64,000 nucleotides of DNA from an uncultured Bacteroidales bacterium (lineage in GTDB: Bacteria; Bacteroidota; Bacteroidia; Bacteroidales; WCHB1-69), in NCBI GenBank assembly GCA_946186495.1, contig CAMHNQ010000006.1, positions 23,796 to 87,795 on the forward strand, read 5' to 3'. Positions 26,992 through 36,158 of the stretch are shown here, in pieces. The stretch's first letter is position 1, and the number at the start of each line of letters is the position of its first letter. The position numbers and the translations under genes are program-made. The notes beneath the pieces were generated by a model. The model saw only the letters and a program-made list of their open reading frames with translations, made no database searches and was not told the origin of the DNA.

Positions 26992-29301
26992 ATGAAAAGA
27001 CAAAAGATTGCCAAGATACTGATAATCGCGACTGTATGCATATCCGCCCTGATGTTCCTTCCTTGGGTGTATATGACTCCCCTTTACTATATTGCCCGCT
27101 ATGCCATCATGGCGATGATGGCGGTGGTTTTTGCGCTAACTTTCTCGTTGACACGCAGTTTTTCGGCACGTTTCGTCAGGCTCCTTTTACTAACTATCTG
27201 CTGCATGATCTTGGTGCGCTTCACAATCCCCATGTACACCTCCGACATCACCCAGTTAGCGGTGGCACTGCTAACGGTCATTGTTGGCATGAATCTGGAC
27301 TGGCGCGAAAACGACTGGGCCAATATCTGCTACTACTACACCATCCTCTTAATCGGCGTATCGATCAGCAACAGTCTGTTCTATGCCGGAGGACTGTATG
27401 TACCTGAACACTACATGTTTGACGAAGGGAAAAACCAGCTTGGAGCTATGATGGCCATAGGGGCGACCGCCTGTTTCCACTTCGGAATGAAACGGAAGGA
27501 CGACCGTACCGCTTATTGGGTCATTGCTTTCCTGACCTTGCTCTGTTTGGTTCTCATTCGCTCCCGAGCAGATTGTTTCGCATTAATAATCATGATGTTG
27601 CTTATCTCCATTAAAGATGCAGACCTGCAGGTCAAATGGAACGTCAAAACGGTGCTGACGATTGTCGGCCTTATCTTGATTGGGGTCATCATCTATACAG
27701 GCTTCATCCACGATGAACTCCACACGTTCATGCATGGCGGCAAAAATTCCACCGGCATCAACGACCTGACTACCAGACGTTGGGACCGTAATCAGAAAGG
27801 ATTTGAGCTGTTGCGCCACAACCAGACCATACAAGAGATGCAAACCCCGATGAAAATCCCTTTCATCCACAACTACCCGCTCCTACGATTGGTACGCTAC
27901 CGACTCTTCTCCACTCCCCTACTCCTATTCTACATCTATTTCGGCATCAGTACATTAATAGAAGTCTTCAAGTCCAAGAGAAGCAATGTCAAACAAGTAG
28001 GCTGGATAGTGTGCTGTGTGCCCCTAATCATCAGCTTTGCCGAGCCGAACTTCCCCTACGGCCCGGGCCTCGTACAGATGCTTGCCTTCCTGCTTTTAGG
28101 ATATTCGCTGCGCACTGACGGAAACCGAGAAAATCTTGCCGGAACGGTGGAAGCCGATACGGTATTGCATATTTGCAACGACTTCTATTACAGCAAAGTA
28201 CATAGCAATCTGTACCATGAATTGGATCAAGCCGGCGTGAAACAGATTGTCTTTTCTCCCGTCCGGAAGGGCATACCCGAGAACCACCTTTTTGAAGCCA
28301 AACAGACGACATTCCATTACGCACACATCTTGAAACGGCTTCACCGTGTCTTTTTTTTCCATAAGACGGAACGCATCGTGCGTGAAATCGAGAAAACCAT
28401 TGACCTGAGCCAAATTTCCTGCATCCATGCCACTACGTTGTTCAGTGACGGCATGGTGGCAGAGACCTTACACCAGAAGTACGGCATCCCCTACATTGTG
28501 GCAGTACGGAACTGCGATGTGAACGCCTTCCTGCGTTATATGCCGCATTTGTGGTGGGTCCACCGCGCCGTACTCGAAACGGCCGACAAAGTGATCTTCA
28601 TTGCTCCAGCCCTACGGGAACGTCTCTTGAAACACCCTACTCTCGTAAAAATGCGGGACCTGACGGAAAAAAAGTCCTTGGTCATACCTAACGGCATCAA
28701 TGAGTTCTGGATTAAGAACTTACATACGGTGATCAATCCTGACAACAGTCATCGGGTACTGTATGCCGGCATTTTTAACCGTAACAAGAATATGCCTCGG
28801 CTGATACACGCAATGCAATCATTGCGGAGTGAGTTCCCTGATTTGCACCTCGATGTGGCGGGTGGCGGTGGCGATGACGAAAAACAGGTGCTCTCACTGA
28901 TGCGAAAACATTCCGACTGGATTTCGTACCACGGCATAATCACAGACCTTGAAGAGATGAGAAAGCTATATCTTTCCAATGGAATATTCGCAATGCCTTC
29001 AAAATCAGAAACTTTCGGACTTGTTTATATTGAAGCGCTTTCACAGGGACTACGTCTGCTTTGGAGTCGCGGCGAAGCGATTGACGGCATGTTCACCGAA
29101 CATCTGGGAGAAAGCGTCAACCCAATGAGCCACAATGACCTTGTCCATAAATTGAGACAATTGCTTCGTCAGAATGTGCCTTACGACACTTTACCCGACA
29201 CCTCATTTGAGACATTCCGATGGTCAAACATTGCAAAAGATTATATCTCACTATATTCCAATGTGACAAGCAAAAAATCAGCCCTAAGTTCCAACAATTA
29301 A
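26992..29301 (+). CDS. O-antigen polymerase/ligase-like membrane module fused to GT4 glycosyltransferase
   Basis: 769 residues in one uninterrupted frame. Residues 1 to about 380 are hydrophobic with about ten helices and a hydrophilic loop (near 240-290) containing GGKNSTGINDLTTRRW, as in Wzy_C/O-antigen ligase proteins. Residue 391 onward restarts like a normal GT4 protein (VLHICNDFYYSKVHSNLYHE), with VIPNGINEFW, VLYAGIFNRNKN, a GGGGDDEKQ region and SKSETFGLVYIEALSQG, the E-x7-E motif. The two activities are usually separate genes. It may polymerise the repeat and add a sugar; whether both halves are active is unknown. Part of the glycan operon. Confidence 0.85.
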   Translation: MKRQKIAKILIIATVCISALMFLPWVYMTPLYYIARYAIMAMMAVVFALTFSLTRSFSARFVRLLLLTICCMILVRFTIPMYTSDITQLAVALLTVIVGMNLDWRENDWANICYYYTILLIGVSISNSLFYAGGLYVPEHYMFDEGKNQLGAMMAIGATACFHFGMKRKDDRTAYWVIAFLTLLCLVLIRSRADCFALIIMMLLISIKDADLQVKWNVKTVLTIVGLILIGVIIYTGFIHDELHTFMHGGKNSTGINDLTTRRWDRNQKGFELLRHNQTIQEMQTPMKIPFIHNYPLLRLVRYRLFSTPLLLFYIYFGISTLIEVFKSKRSNVKQVGWIVCCVPLIISFAEPNFPYGPGLVQMLAFLLLGYSLRTDGNRENLAGTVEADTVLHICNDFYYSKVHSNLYHELDQAGVKQIVFSPVRKGIPENHLFEAKQTTFHYAHILKRLHRVFFFHKTERIVREIEKTIDLSQISCIHATTLFSDGMVAETLHQKYGIPYIVAVRNCDVNAFLRYMPHLWWVHRAVLETADKVIFIAPALRERLLKHPTLVKMRDLTEKKSLVIPNGINEFWIKNLHTVINPDNSHRVLYAGIFNRNKNMPRLIHAMQSLRSEFPDLHLDVAGGGGDDEKQVLSLMRKHSDWISYHGIITDLEEMRKLYLSNGIFAMPSKSETFGLVYIEALSQGLRLLWSRGEAIDGMFTEHLGESVNPMSHNDLVHKLRQLLRQNVPYDTLPDTSFETFRWSNIAKDYISLYSNVTSKKSALSSNN

Positions 29302-29332
29302 GAAAACAATTCCCAAAACCTAATCCCAGATT

Positions 29333-30334
29333 ATGATTTCCATCATTTGCCCCATATACAATGAAGAGAGCCATATAGAGGATTGCATTTTGTCTATCAT
29401 CTCGCAAGATTTTCCGAAAGAGGAGATGGAAGTGCTGTTTGTAGATGGTATGAGCGATGACCGCACGCGCAATATCATCGAAAACTACATCCAGCTATAC
29501 CCGTTCATACGCCTGTTAGACAACCCAAAGCATACGGCACCTGTTGCGCTGAACGTAGGCATTCGTGCCGCACATGGCGACATCATACTGCGCTTGGATG
29601 CGCATTCCCGATACCCAGCCAATTACTTCTCATTATTAGTCAACAAGTTAAAAAGTTCTGGTGCGGATAATGTTGGTGGTGTTTGTAATACGCTGCCGGC
29701 AAAAGACACCCCTATATGCAGGGCTATCGCACACGCCATGAGCTCCCCCTTTGGGATGGGCAATTCACACTTCCGCATTGGAGTAGGTCAAGAAAAATGG
29801 GTTGACACTGTCCCTTTCGGTTGTTTCCGACGGGAGATTTTCGACAAGATCGGGCTGTTTGACGAAGAACTGGTTCGCAATCAGGATGACGAGTTCAACG
29901 GCCGAATCATTCAGCATGGCGGGAAAATCCTGTTGTTGCCCCAAGTTGTGGTTGATTATTTCGCCCGCGACTCCATCAGCAAAACAGCCAAGATGTTCTA
30001 CCAATACGGATTATTCAAACCATTGGTAAACAAAAAATTAGAGAGACCAACAAGCCTCCGTCAGTTTTTCCCTCCACTGTTTGTGGCCGGACTGGTTGTC
30101 GGAGGACTGTTCAGCATCTATAGCCCCGTAATTATGTGGCTATATGCTTTGGTCTTGACACTTTACCTGCTATCAGGCATCTTTTTCGGATTGCGCTGCA
30201 CACACCGTCTTCGTGATTTGCTTCTCATGCCGTTCGTATTTGCGGCCATCCATGTCTGCTATGGAATTGGCTACTGGACGGGAATGTTCAAGCTGATGCT
30301 TCACGGAAAAATATCAGTGCAATCCAACCATTAA
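29333..30334 (+). CDS. Family 2 glycosyltransferase with C-terminal membrane helices
   Basis: 333 residues. The N-terminal GT-A domain has SIICPIYNEESHIEDCILSI, VDGMSDDRT, the metal-binding DAHSRYP and, later, ELVRNQDDEFNGRI, close to the ExoA/succinoglycan type. Residues about 245-325 hold three or four membrane helices. It adds a nucleotide-sugar-derived residue to the lipid-linked glycan at the inner membrane. It is the last gene of the operon and ends 2 bases before the convergent barrel-protein gene. Confidence 0.92.
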   Translation: MISIICPIYNEESHIEDCILSIISQDFPKEEMEVLFVDGMSDDRTRNIIENYIQLYPFIRLLDNPKHTAPVALNVGIRAAHGDIILRLDAHSRYPANYFSLLVNKLKSSGADNVGGVCNTLPAKDTPICRAIAHAMSSPFGMGNSHFRIGVGQEKWVDTVPFGCFRREIFDKIGLFDEELVRNQDDEFNGRIIQHGGKILLLPQVVVDYFARDSISKTAKMFYQYGLFKPLVNKKLERPTSLRQFFPPLFVAGLVVGGLFSIYSPVIMWLYALVLTLYLLSGIFFGLRCTHRLRDLLLMPFVFAAIHVCYGIGYWTGMFKLMLHGKISVQSNH

Positions 30335-30336
30335 GG

Positions 30337-30879
30337 TTAGAAAGTGTAACCGACCTTGGCTTCGATGCCGCCGCTGAACCCTTTCCTCGCCGGGAACGTC
30401 CGGAAAAAGAAACCGCCCGTGAAAGAGAGGGCTTTCACACGGAATCCGCCGGCGATAGTGGCGTATAGTCCCGCACCGAAAGGCTTCACTTCCCCATTAT
30501 TTCCGGATTCATCGTGGAAAACGTAATCGTCTCTGTCCCTAAAATGCAATCCGACACCGGCAGCAACATTGATGCACGGCTTCAGTTTCTTGCCCAGGTC
30601 AAAATAGTGACGGTAGTTGAGGTATATCGGCACCTCCTGGAAAGACGCCGTGTTCAGTCCATAACCGACACCCAATCCAAGCAAGTCATTCTGCTTAAAG
30701 GCGATGCTGTTGACAAACACACCTGTCCAACCGACGTTTTTCCCAACGAAGAAACCGTACTCATTAATGAAATTGTAGGCAATATTCTTTTCTTGCTGTT
30801 CTTGGGCGAAAAGGGAGGGAAATCCGCAAAACAGAGCCACACTTAAAATGACGATAGTTTTTAACACGTTGACTTTCAT
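30337..30879 (-). CDS. Small outer-membrane beta-barrel protein
   Basis: 180 residues. Signal peptide about 1-25 (LFCGFPSLFAQ). The mature protein has about eight amphipathic strands: YGFFVGKNVGWTGVFVNS, LGLGVGYGLNT, YLNYRHYFD, CINVAAGVGLHF, ATIAGGFRVKALSFTGG, and an aromatic C-terminus VGYTF, as expected for BAM-dependent insertion. No enzymatic motif. Function unknown; a generic porin-like or OmpA-barrel-like protein. Confidence 0.82.
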   Translation of the reverse strand: MKVNVLKTIVILSVALFCGFPSLFAQEQQEKNIAYNFINEYGFFVGKNVGWTGVFVNSIAFKQNDLLGLGVGYGLNTASFQEVPIYLNYRHYFDLGKKLKPCINVAAGVGLHFRDRDDYVFHDESGNNGEVKPFGAGLYATIAGGFRVKALSFTGGFFFRTFPARKGFSGGIEAKVGYTF

Positions 30880-30917
30880 ATACTTTTTATTTTTATGATG
30901 GATATATAAAACTTGTG

Positions 30918-30925
30918 CAAAAATA
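30918..30925 (-). promoter_or_regulatory. -7 box for the barrel-protein gene
   Basis: TATTTTTG on the minus strand, 39 bases before the ATG. Confidence 0.55.
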
Positions 30926-31254
30926 ACATTTTCATAATTTCTTCCATAACCCTCTCACATAGCCTCCGGCGTGCGTCTCCTGCCGTACACCTCCTTTGTC
31001 ACCAAACCCAGCAGTCGGCCCCATGCCCCCCTGCGCCATTCCGCCATTCCGCCACACACACCGCCACCCGTGTCCACAGGGGGCAACGTCTGTGCGGCAG
31101 ATTATCATGAGGTGGGAAATCATGGAGGGATGGCTGATCGGGGAGTTCCGCTTTTTCGTCAGCGAAATTCCAAAAATCAGTTTGTCACGTTTCAGCCCGA
31201 TGCAAAAGCAAAAACCAGCAACCTACCTGCGTAAATTGCTGATTTTATAACATT
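30926..31254. other. Intergenic region without a recognisable gene
   Basis: About 330 bases. The part 30960-31090 is unusually C-rich, with CGCCATTCCGCCATTCCGCC at 31034-31053 as a 9-bp direct repeat. Open frames exist but none has a recognisable product or a promoter box. Confidence 0.4.
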
Positions 31255-31279
31255 CAGGGCCGCGATGATCGCGACCCTG
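31255..31279. repeat. Palindrome downstream of tRNA-Gly
   Basis: CAGGG (31255-31259) pairs with CCCTG (31275-31279), and CGCGAT/ATCGCG forms the inner stem around one base. It lies 5 bases after the tRNA 3' end on the minus strand and could terminate or process that transcript; there is no T-run. Confidence 0.65.
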
Positions 31280-31284
31280 CAAAG

Positions 31285-31357
<73 letters not shown>

Positions 31358-31373
31358 TTGTTGAATTCGGCGG

Positions 31374-31402
31374 CAAAAATACACTTTTTTTTGATATGCC
31401 AA
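31374..31402 (-). promoter_or_regulatory. tRNA-Gly promoter
   Basis: Minus strand TTG (31400-31402), 18 bases, TATTTTTG (31374-31381), 16 bases before the tRNA 5' end. Confidence 0.7.
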
Positions 31403-31450
31403 CCATTTCTTGAAAAAAAAATTTTTCCCCCGAGAAATCGGTATTTTTTA

Positions 31451-31458
31451 TATCTTTG
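31451..31458 (+). promoter_or_regulatory. -7 box for atpDC
   Basis: TATCTTTG, 42 bases before the atpD start; no clear -33 TTG. Confidence 0.6.
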
Positions 31459-31494
31459 GCGGCTCAAAAATTAAAGCGTAAAATATAATATTAA

Positions 31495-33006
<1,512 letters not shown>

Positions 33007-33012
33007 AGAACT

Positions 33013-33249
33013 ATGAAGTTAGAGATTATCACCCCAACCAGCAACCTCTTCACCGGCGAGGTCACATTGGTGCAACTCCCCGGCATTGACGGTCTGTTTG
33101 AAATCCTCAAGTCGCATGCCCCTTTGGTCTCAGCCCTCAAGGAAGGAAGAGTGAAAGTGGAAACCCAACAGGGAGAGACGCAACACTTCGACATTCGCGG
33201 CGGCGTAGTCGAAGTCAGCAACGACAAAATACTGCTGCTTGCGGAATAA
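33013..33249 (+). CDS. atpC: F1 ATP synthase subunit epsilon
   Basis: 78 residues, covering only the N-terminal beta-sandwich (MKLEIITPTSNLFTGEV, QLPGIDGLFEILKSHAPLVSAL, DIRGGVVEVSNDKILLLAE). The C-terminal helical hairpin that inhibits ATPase in E. coli is absent; short epsilons of this kind are usual in Bacteroidota. It follows atpD by 6 bases and is followed by a strong terminator. Confidence 0.95.
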   Translation: MKLEIITPTSNLFTGEVTLVQLPGIDGLFEILKSHAPLVSALKEGRVKVETQQGETQHFDIRGGVVEVSNDKILLLAE

Positions 33250-33263
33250 TGCCCCCAACACGC

Positions 33264-33294
33264 AAAGAGGCGACCGGTTCGGCCGCCTCTTTTT
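33264..33294 (+). terminator. Rho-independent terminator of atpDC
   Basis: AAAGAGGCG pairs with CGCCTCTTT around an 11-base loop, followed by further T residues. It separates atpDC from the convergent rsmA. Confidence 0.88.
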
Positions 33295-33315
33295 GGATAA
33301 TCTGCACAATATCGT

Positions 33316-34074
33316 TTACAATTTTCCCGCCAGGTACTCGAAATCCCGCAGCGACAGCTGTTCGGCGCGTTTCGTGAACAGCGGCTCCGCCTCTACAAAC
33401 GCCTTGTCGAATGGCAACGACTGCAGGGCGTTGCGCAACGTCTTGCGGCGGTAGTTGAAGGCCGTCTTCACCACCGTGCGGAAGGTTTTCTCGTCGCATT
33501 CCAGCCGCTTGCCGAAGTTGCGGGTGAGGCGAATGACTGCCGATTTCACCTGCGGCGGCGGCGTGAACTCATGCTCCCCAACGGTGAACAGATACTCCGC
33601 ATCGTAGTAGGCTTGCAGCAGCACGCTGAGGATACCGTACTGCTTGTTACCGGCATGGGCGCATACCCGCTCGGCCACCTCCTTCTGGAACATGCCCACC
33701 ACCTCCATCACCGTCTCCTTCTCATCCAAAACCTTGAACAAGATCTGCGAGGAGATGTTGTAGGGGAAATTGCCCACGACCACCTTCGGCCCGTCATAGA
33801 ATTCCTTCAGCGGATACTGCAGGAAGTCGCCATGAATCAGGTTGCTGCCCAACTCCGGAAAATGCGTCTGCAGATATTCCACTGACTCTTCATCTAACTC
33901 TATTACAGCCAATTGTGAAAATTCGCGCCGTAGGAGATACTGTGTCAGCACACCCATGCCCGGCCCGATTTCCAACACGTGTGCGTCTGGCGTGCGGATG
34001 GAGTCGGCGATGTCCTGCGCTATCGCCTGGTTGTTCAGGAAATGTTGCCCTAACCGTTTCTTTGCCCGTACCAT
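33316..34074 (-). CDS. rsmA: 16S rRNA dimethyladenosine transferase
   Basis: 252 residues from ATG 34074, chosen because the family begins at MVRAKKRLGQHFLNN and the upstream extension overlaps the promoter. LEIGPGMGVLTQYLL is SAM motif I, and VVGNFPYNISSQIL is the N-F/L-P-Y catalytic motif. It dimethylates two adjacent adenines near the 3' end of 16S rRNA late in 30S assembly. Divergent from bcp; two heptad units lie just upstream of its start. Confidence 0.96.
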   Translation of the reverse strand: MVRAKKRLGQHFLNNQAIAQDIADSIRTPDAHVLEIGPGMGVLTQYLLRREFSQLAVIELDEESVEYLQTHFPELGSNLIHGDFLQYPLKEFYDGPKVVVGNFPYNISSQILFKVLDEKETVMEVVGMFQKEVAERVCAHAGNKQYGILSVLLQAYYDAEYLFTVGEHEFTPPPQVKSAVIRLTRNFGKRLECDEKTFRTVVKTAFNYRRKTLRNALQSLPFDKAFVEAEPLFTKRAEQLSLRDFEYLAGKL

Positions 34075-34080
34075 TGTATT

Positions 34081-34094
34081 GTGATTAGTGATTG
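34081..34094. repeat. Short heptad repeat, two units
   Basis: GTGATTA and GTGATTG, in the rsmA leader. Related to the units at 60874 read on the other strand. Confidence 0.4.
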
Positions 34095-34111
34095 CCTGTT
34101 TTTTCAGTCGG

Positions 34112-34119
34112 CAAAAGTA
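34112..34119 (-). promoter_or_regulatory. -7 box for rsmA
   Basis: TACTTTTG on the minus strand, 38 bases before ATG 34074. The divergent bcp box is only 11 bases away. Confidence 0.55.
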
Positions 34120-34130
34120 CAAAAAAATCC

Positions 34131-34138
34131 TACTTTTG
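34131..34138 (+). promoter_or_regulatory. -7 box for bcp
   Basis: TACTTTTG, 26 bases before ATG 34164, within the longer upstream reading frame, so it supports the start used here. Confidence 0.55.
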
Positions 34139-34163
34139 CCGTCCACAGAAAAATATAGGTACT

Positions 34164-34610
34164 ATGCTGCAAATCGGAACAAAGGCCCCTTATTTCGAGG
34201 GCATTGACGAAAACGGGAACACCGTGAAACTGAGCGACTTCGCCGGCAAGAAGCTCGTGCTCTACTTCTACCCCAAGGACAGCACGCCGGGTTGCACCTC
34301 CGAAGCCTGCGACCTGCGCGACAACTACCAGCGCTTCCTCGCCATGGGCTACGAGGTGTTGGGCGTGAGCCGCGACTCCGCCGCCTCGCACCAAAAGTTC
34401 ATCGCCAAGCACGAGCTGCCCTTCCACCTCATCGCCGACACCGACCTCACCATCCTGAAGGCCTACGAGGCCTGGGGTGAGAAGAAAATGTACGGCAAAG
34501 TGACCGAGGGCACGCTCCGCACCACCTACGTCATTGACGAACAAGGCGTTATCATCGATGCCATCGGCAAGGTGAACACCAAGGCGCACACGGCACAATT
34601 GTTGAAATAA
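34164..34610 (+). CDS. bcp: Thioredoxin-dependent peroxiredoxin (Bcp/PrxQ)
   Basis: 148 residues from ATG 34164. KLVLYFYPKDSTPGCTSEACDLRD contains the peroxidatic Cys in P-x3-T-P-G-C-T and the second Cys five residues on, the PrxQ arrangement that forms an intramolecular disulfide. Y-E-V-L-G-V-S-R-D-S and RTTYVIDEQGVI are family segments. It reduces peroxides and lipid hydroperoxides using thioredoxin in the cytoplasm. Confidence 0.95.
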   Translation: MLQIGTKAPYFEGIDENGNTVKLSDFAGKKLVLYFYPKDSTPGCTSEACDLRDNYQRFLAMGYEVLGVSRDSAASHQKFIAKHELPFHLIADTDLTILKAYEAWGEKKMYGKVTEGTLRTTYVIDEQGVIIDAIGKVNTKAHTAQLLK

Positions 34611-34649
34611 TGGCAGGTTACCGGCAGACTATCAGACCTTCGGGCAAAT

Positions 34650-35234
34650 CTAAAGCTTGTATCGGTAGTGGCCGATGATCTTGAAACTGAAAAGACTGTC
34701 TTCCAGCACTTGGCCATTCCCGATATTGTGTATGATCAGATGCCTTTTGCCATCGGAAGTACTCTTTTTGGACACTATTCCGATATGGGTGACGCCGCCG
34801 CCCAAGTTCCAACAAACGATGTCGCCGGGGCGATAGTCGGCGGCCTTGTCGGAAATGGGCAATGTAGTGCCCTTCCGCCCGAAAAAGGTCATCAGATTGG
34901 GCACCCGACGATGGTCGATATTCGGATCTGGACCCTTTAACCCCCATTTTTGCGGATAAAGGCGGAAATTTGCTTTCATATCGAGGTGCACCTCTTTCTG
35001 CAGGTCGATACCGAGTTTCCGGTAGGCGCGAATGACCACGTCCGTACATACGCCCTTGTTCGCAGGCACGTCACCGTTGGGATAGCTTATCTTAAAATAA
35101 GCGGGATCGTACTGCACTTGCTGATGCGTCAACGTCAAGGCCGAGTCGGCCAGACGGCTGAAGAAATCCTGCTGCGCCAAAGCCACAACCTGGATGCAGA
35201 AACTCAACAATAGCAGGAACAGCGTTTTTCTCAT
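34650..35234 (-). CDS. Exported DUF1287 protein
   Basis: 194 residues from ATG 35234 with a signal peptide (RKTLFLLLLSFCIQVVALAQ). The mature part contains GVCTDVVIRAYRKLGIDLQ (Cys and Asp), HLDMKANF, DPNIDHRRVPNL, and PGDIVCWNLGGGVTHIGIV with a conserved His, the pattern of DUF1287, an NlpC/P60-like cysteine hydrolase fold. A role in cell-wall peptide cleavage is plausible but not proven. Last gene of a minus-strand run of three with short gaps. Confidence 0.85.
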   Translation of the reverse strand: MRKTLFLLLLSFCIQVVALAQQDFFSRLADSALTLTHQQVQYDPAYFKISYPNGDVPANKGVCTDVVIRAYRKLGIDLQKEVHLDMKANFRLYPQKWGLKGPDPNIDHRRVPNLMTFFGRKGTTLPISDKAADYRPGDIVCWNLGGGVTHIGIVSKKSTSDGKRHLIIHNIGNGQVLEDSLFSFKIIGHYRYKL

Positions 35235-35273
35235 ACCCAAATTATCGCAAAAAAGCTCGTTTTATTGTTTTGG

Positions 35274-36131
35274 TCAAGATTTCATCTCCCTGCGGTAAAG
35301 GATAAAGGCGGCCAGATTGAACGCAATGTCGCAAATAGTCGCGACATAAGGGAAAATATTCACCTTTCCGTATAAGGTGTCATTGGGAGTAAGATGATTG
35401 GAGATGATGTTCGGCAGATAATGCGACGAGAAAAAGTGGATGACGATGAGAATAAAAATCATGGTGATGGAGAGCACCGTCGTGCGTCTTTTTACCAACA
35501 TAAAGATAGCCCCAATGGTAATGAGCACAATCAGCAGACAGATGATCACCTCAACCAAGATGGGATGGTCGGCAAATTGCCAATATCCGCCGCCGAGCAC
35601 TCTAACCAAGGAAAGGACGTAACCCAAGGTGATGGCGAACAGGATTCCGCCATAATAACTTCGCGATTCACCTGACGACACTGTTTCGTCCGCATCCGTA
35701 TTCTCCGAATCGTAACGCCACCACAAGAAGCCAACGGTGAGAAACGAGGTGACAAGATTTGCCCACTTCCGCACATTTTGCATCGTATAATTGGGAATAT
35801 CCCATTTCATCTGATTGTCCGCGAAGGAATCAAGATCAAAAAAACGGTAGGAGATGAATGCGGACAACAGATTCATCAGAATGACAGTTCCGACAAATAT
35901 TGCGAGATGCCCCCATTTGACATCGAAGAGCCTCGGTTTGCGGAACAGGAGATAAAAAACCAGCAAGAACAGCAGGGATTTCCCGACGACTATGGCTATC
36001 GGATGCAGCACGGCTTCCAGCGCGAAGAAAAACGAAGCGAAAGATCCCCAAATGGCATCAAACATCCAGTAGAGGATAATTCCGAGCAAAAAGCAACGAT
36101 AATCCAACGGTTTTTCGTTTGTAATATTCAT
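35274..36131 (-). CDS. Integral membrane protein of unknown function
   Basis: 285 residues with seven or eight hydrophobic helices (about 13-33, 40-62, 73-93, 125-140, 160-180, 190-215, 220-240, 258-278). Two charged loops separate them: one with DSFADNQMKWDIPNY and one acidic stretch near 145-155. No family is recognised. It lies 27 bases after the 680-residue protein gene and 39 before the DUF1287 gene, so the three are likely one operon serving the envelope. Confidence 0.75.
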   Translation of the reverse strand: MNITNEKPLDYRCFLLGIILYWMFDAIWGSFASFFFALEAVLHPIAIVVGKSLLFLLVFYLLFRKPRLFDVKWGHLAIFVGTVILMNLLSAFISYRFFDLDSFADNQMKWDIPNYTMQNVRKWANLVTSFLTVGFLWWRYDSENTDADETVSSGESRSYYGGILFAITLGYVLSLVRVLGGGYWQFADHPILVEVIICLLIVLITIGAIFMLVKRRTTVLSITMIFILIVIHFFSSHYLPNIISNHLTPNDTLYGKVNIFPYVATICDIAFNLAAFILYRREMKS

Positions 36132-36158
36132 ATTGTGATGATTTGAACTGTCTTAGAA

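Noticed and set aside
30926..31250. Small protein gene in the C-rich gap before tRNA-Gly
   Set aside because: Frames on the plus strand are rich in Pro, His and Arg with no homology I recognise and no promoter box.
31255..31279. Standard terminator for tRNA-Gly
   Set aside because: The stem is strong but no T-run follows on the minus strand; kept as a palindrome only.
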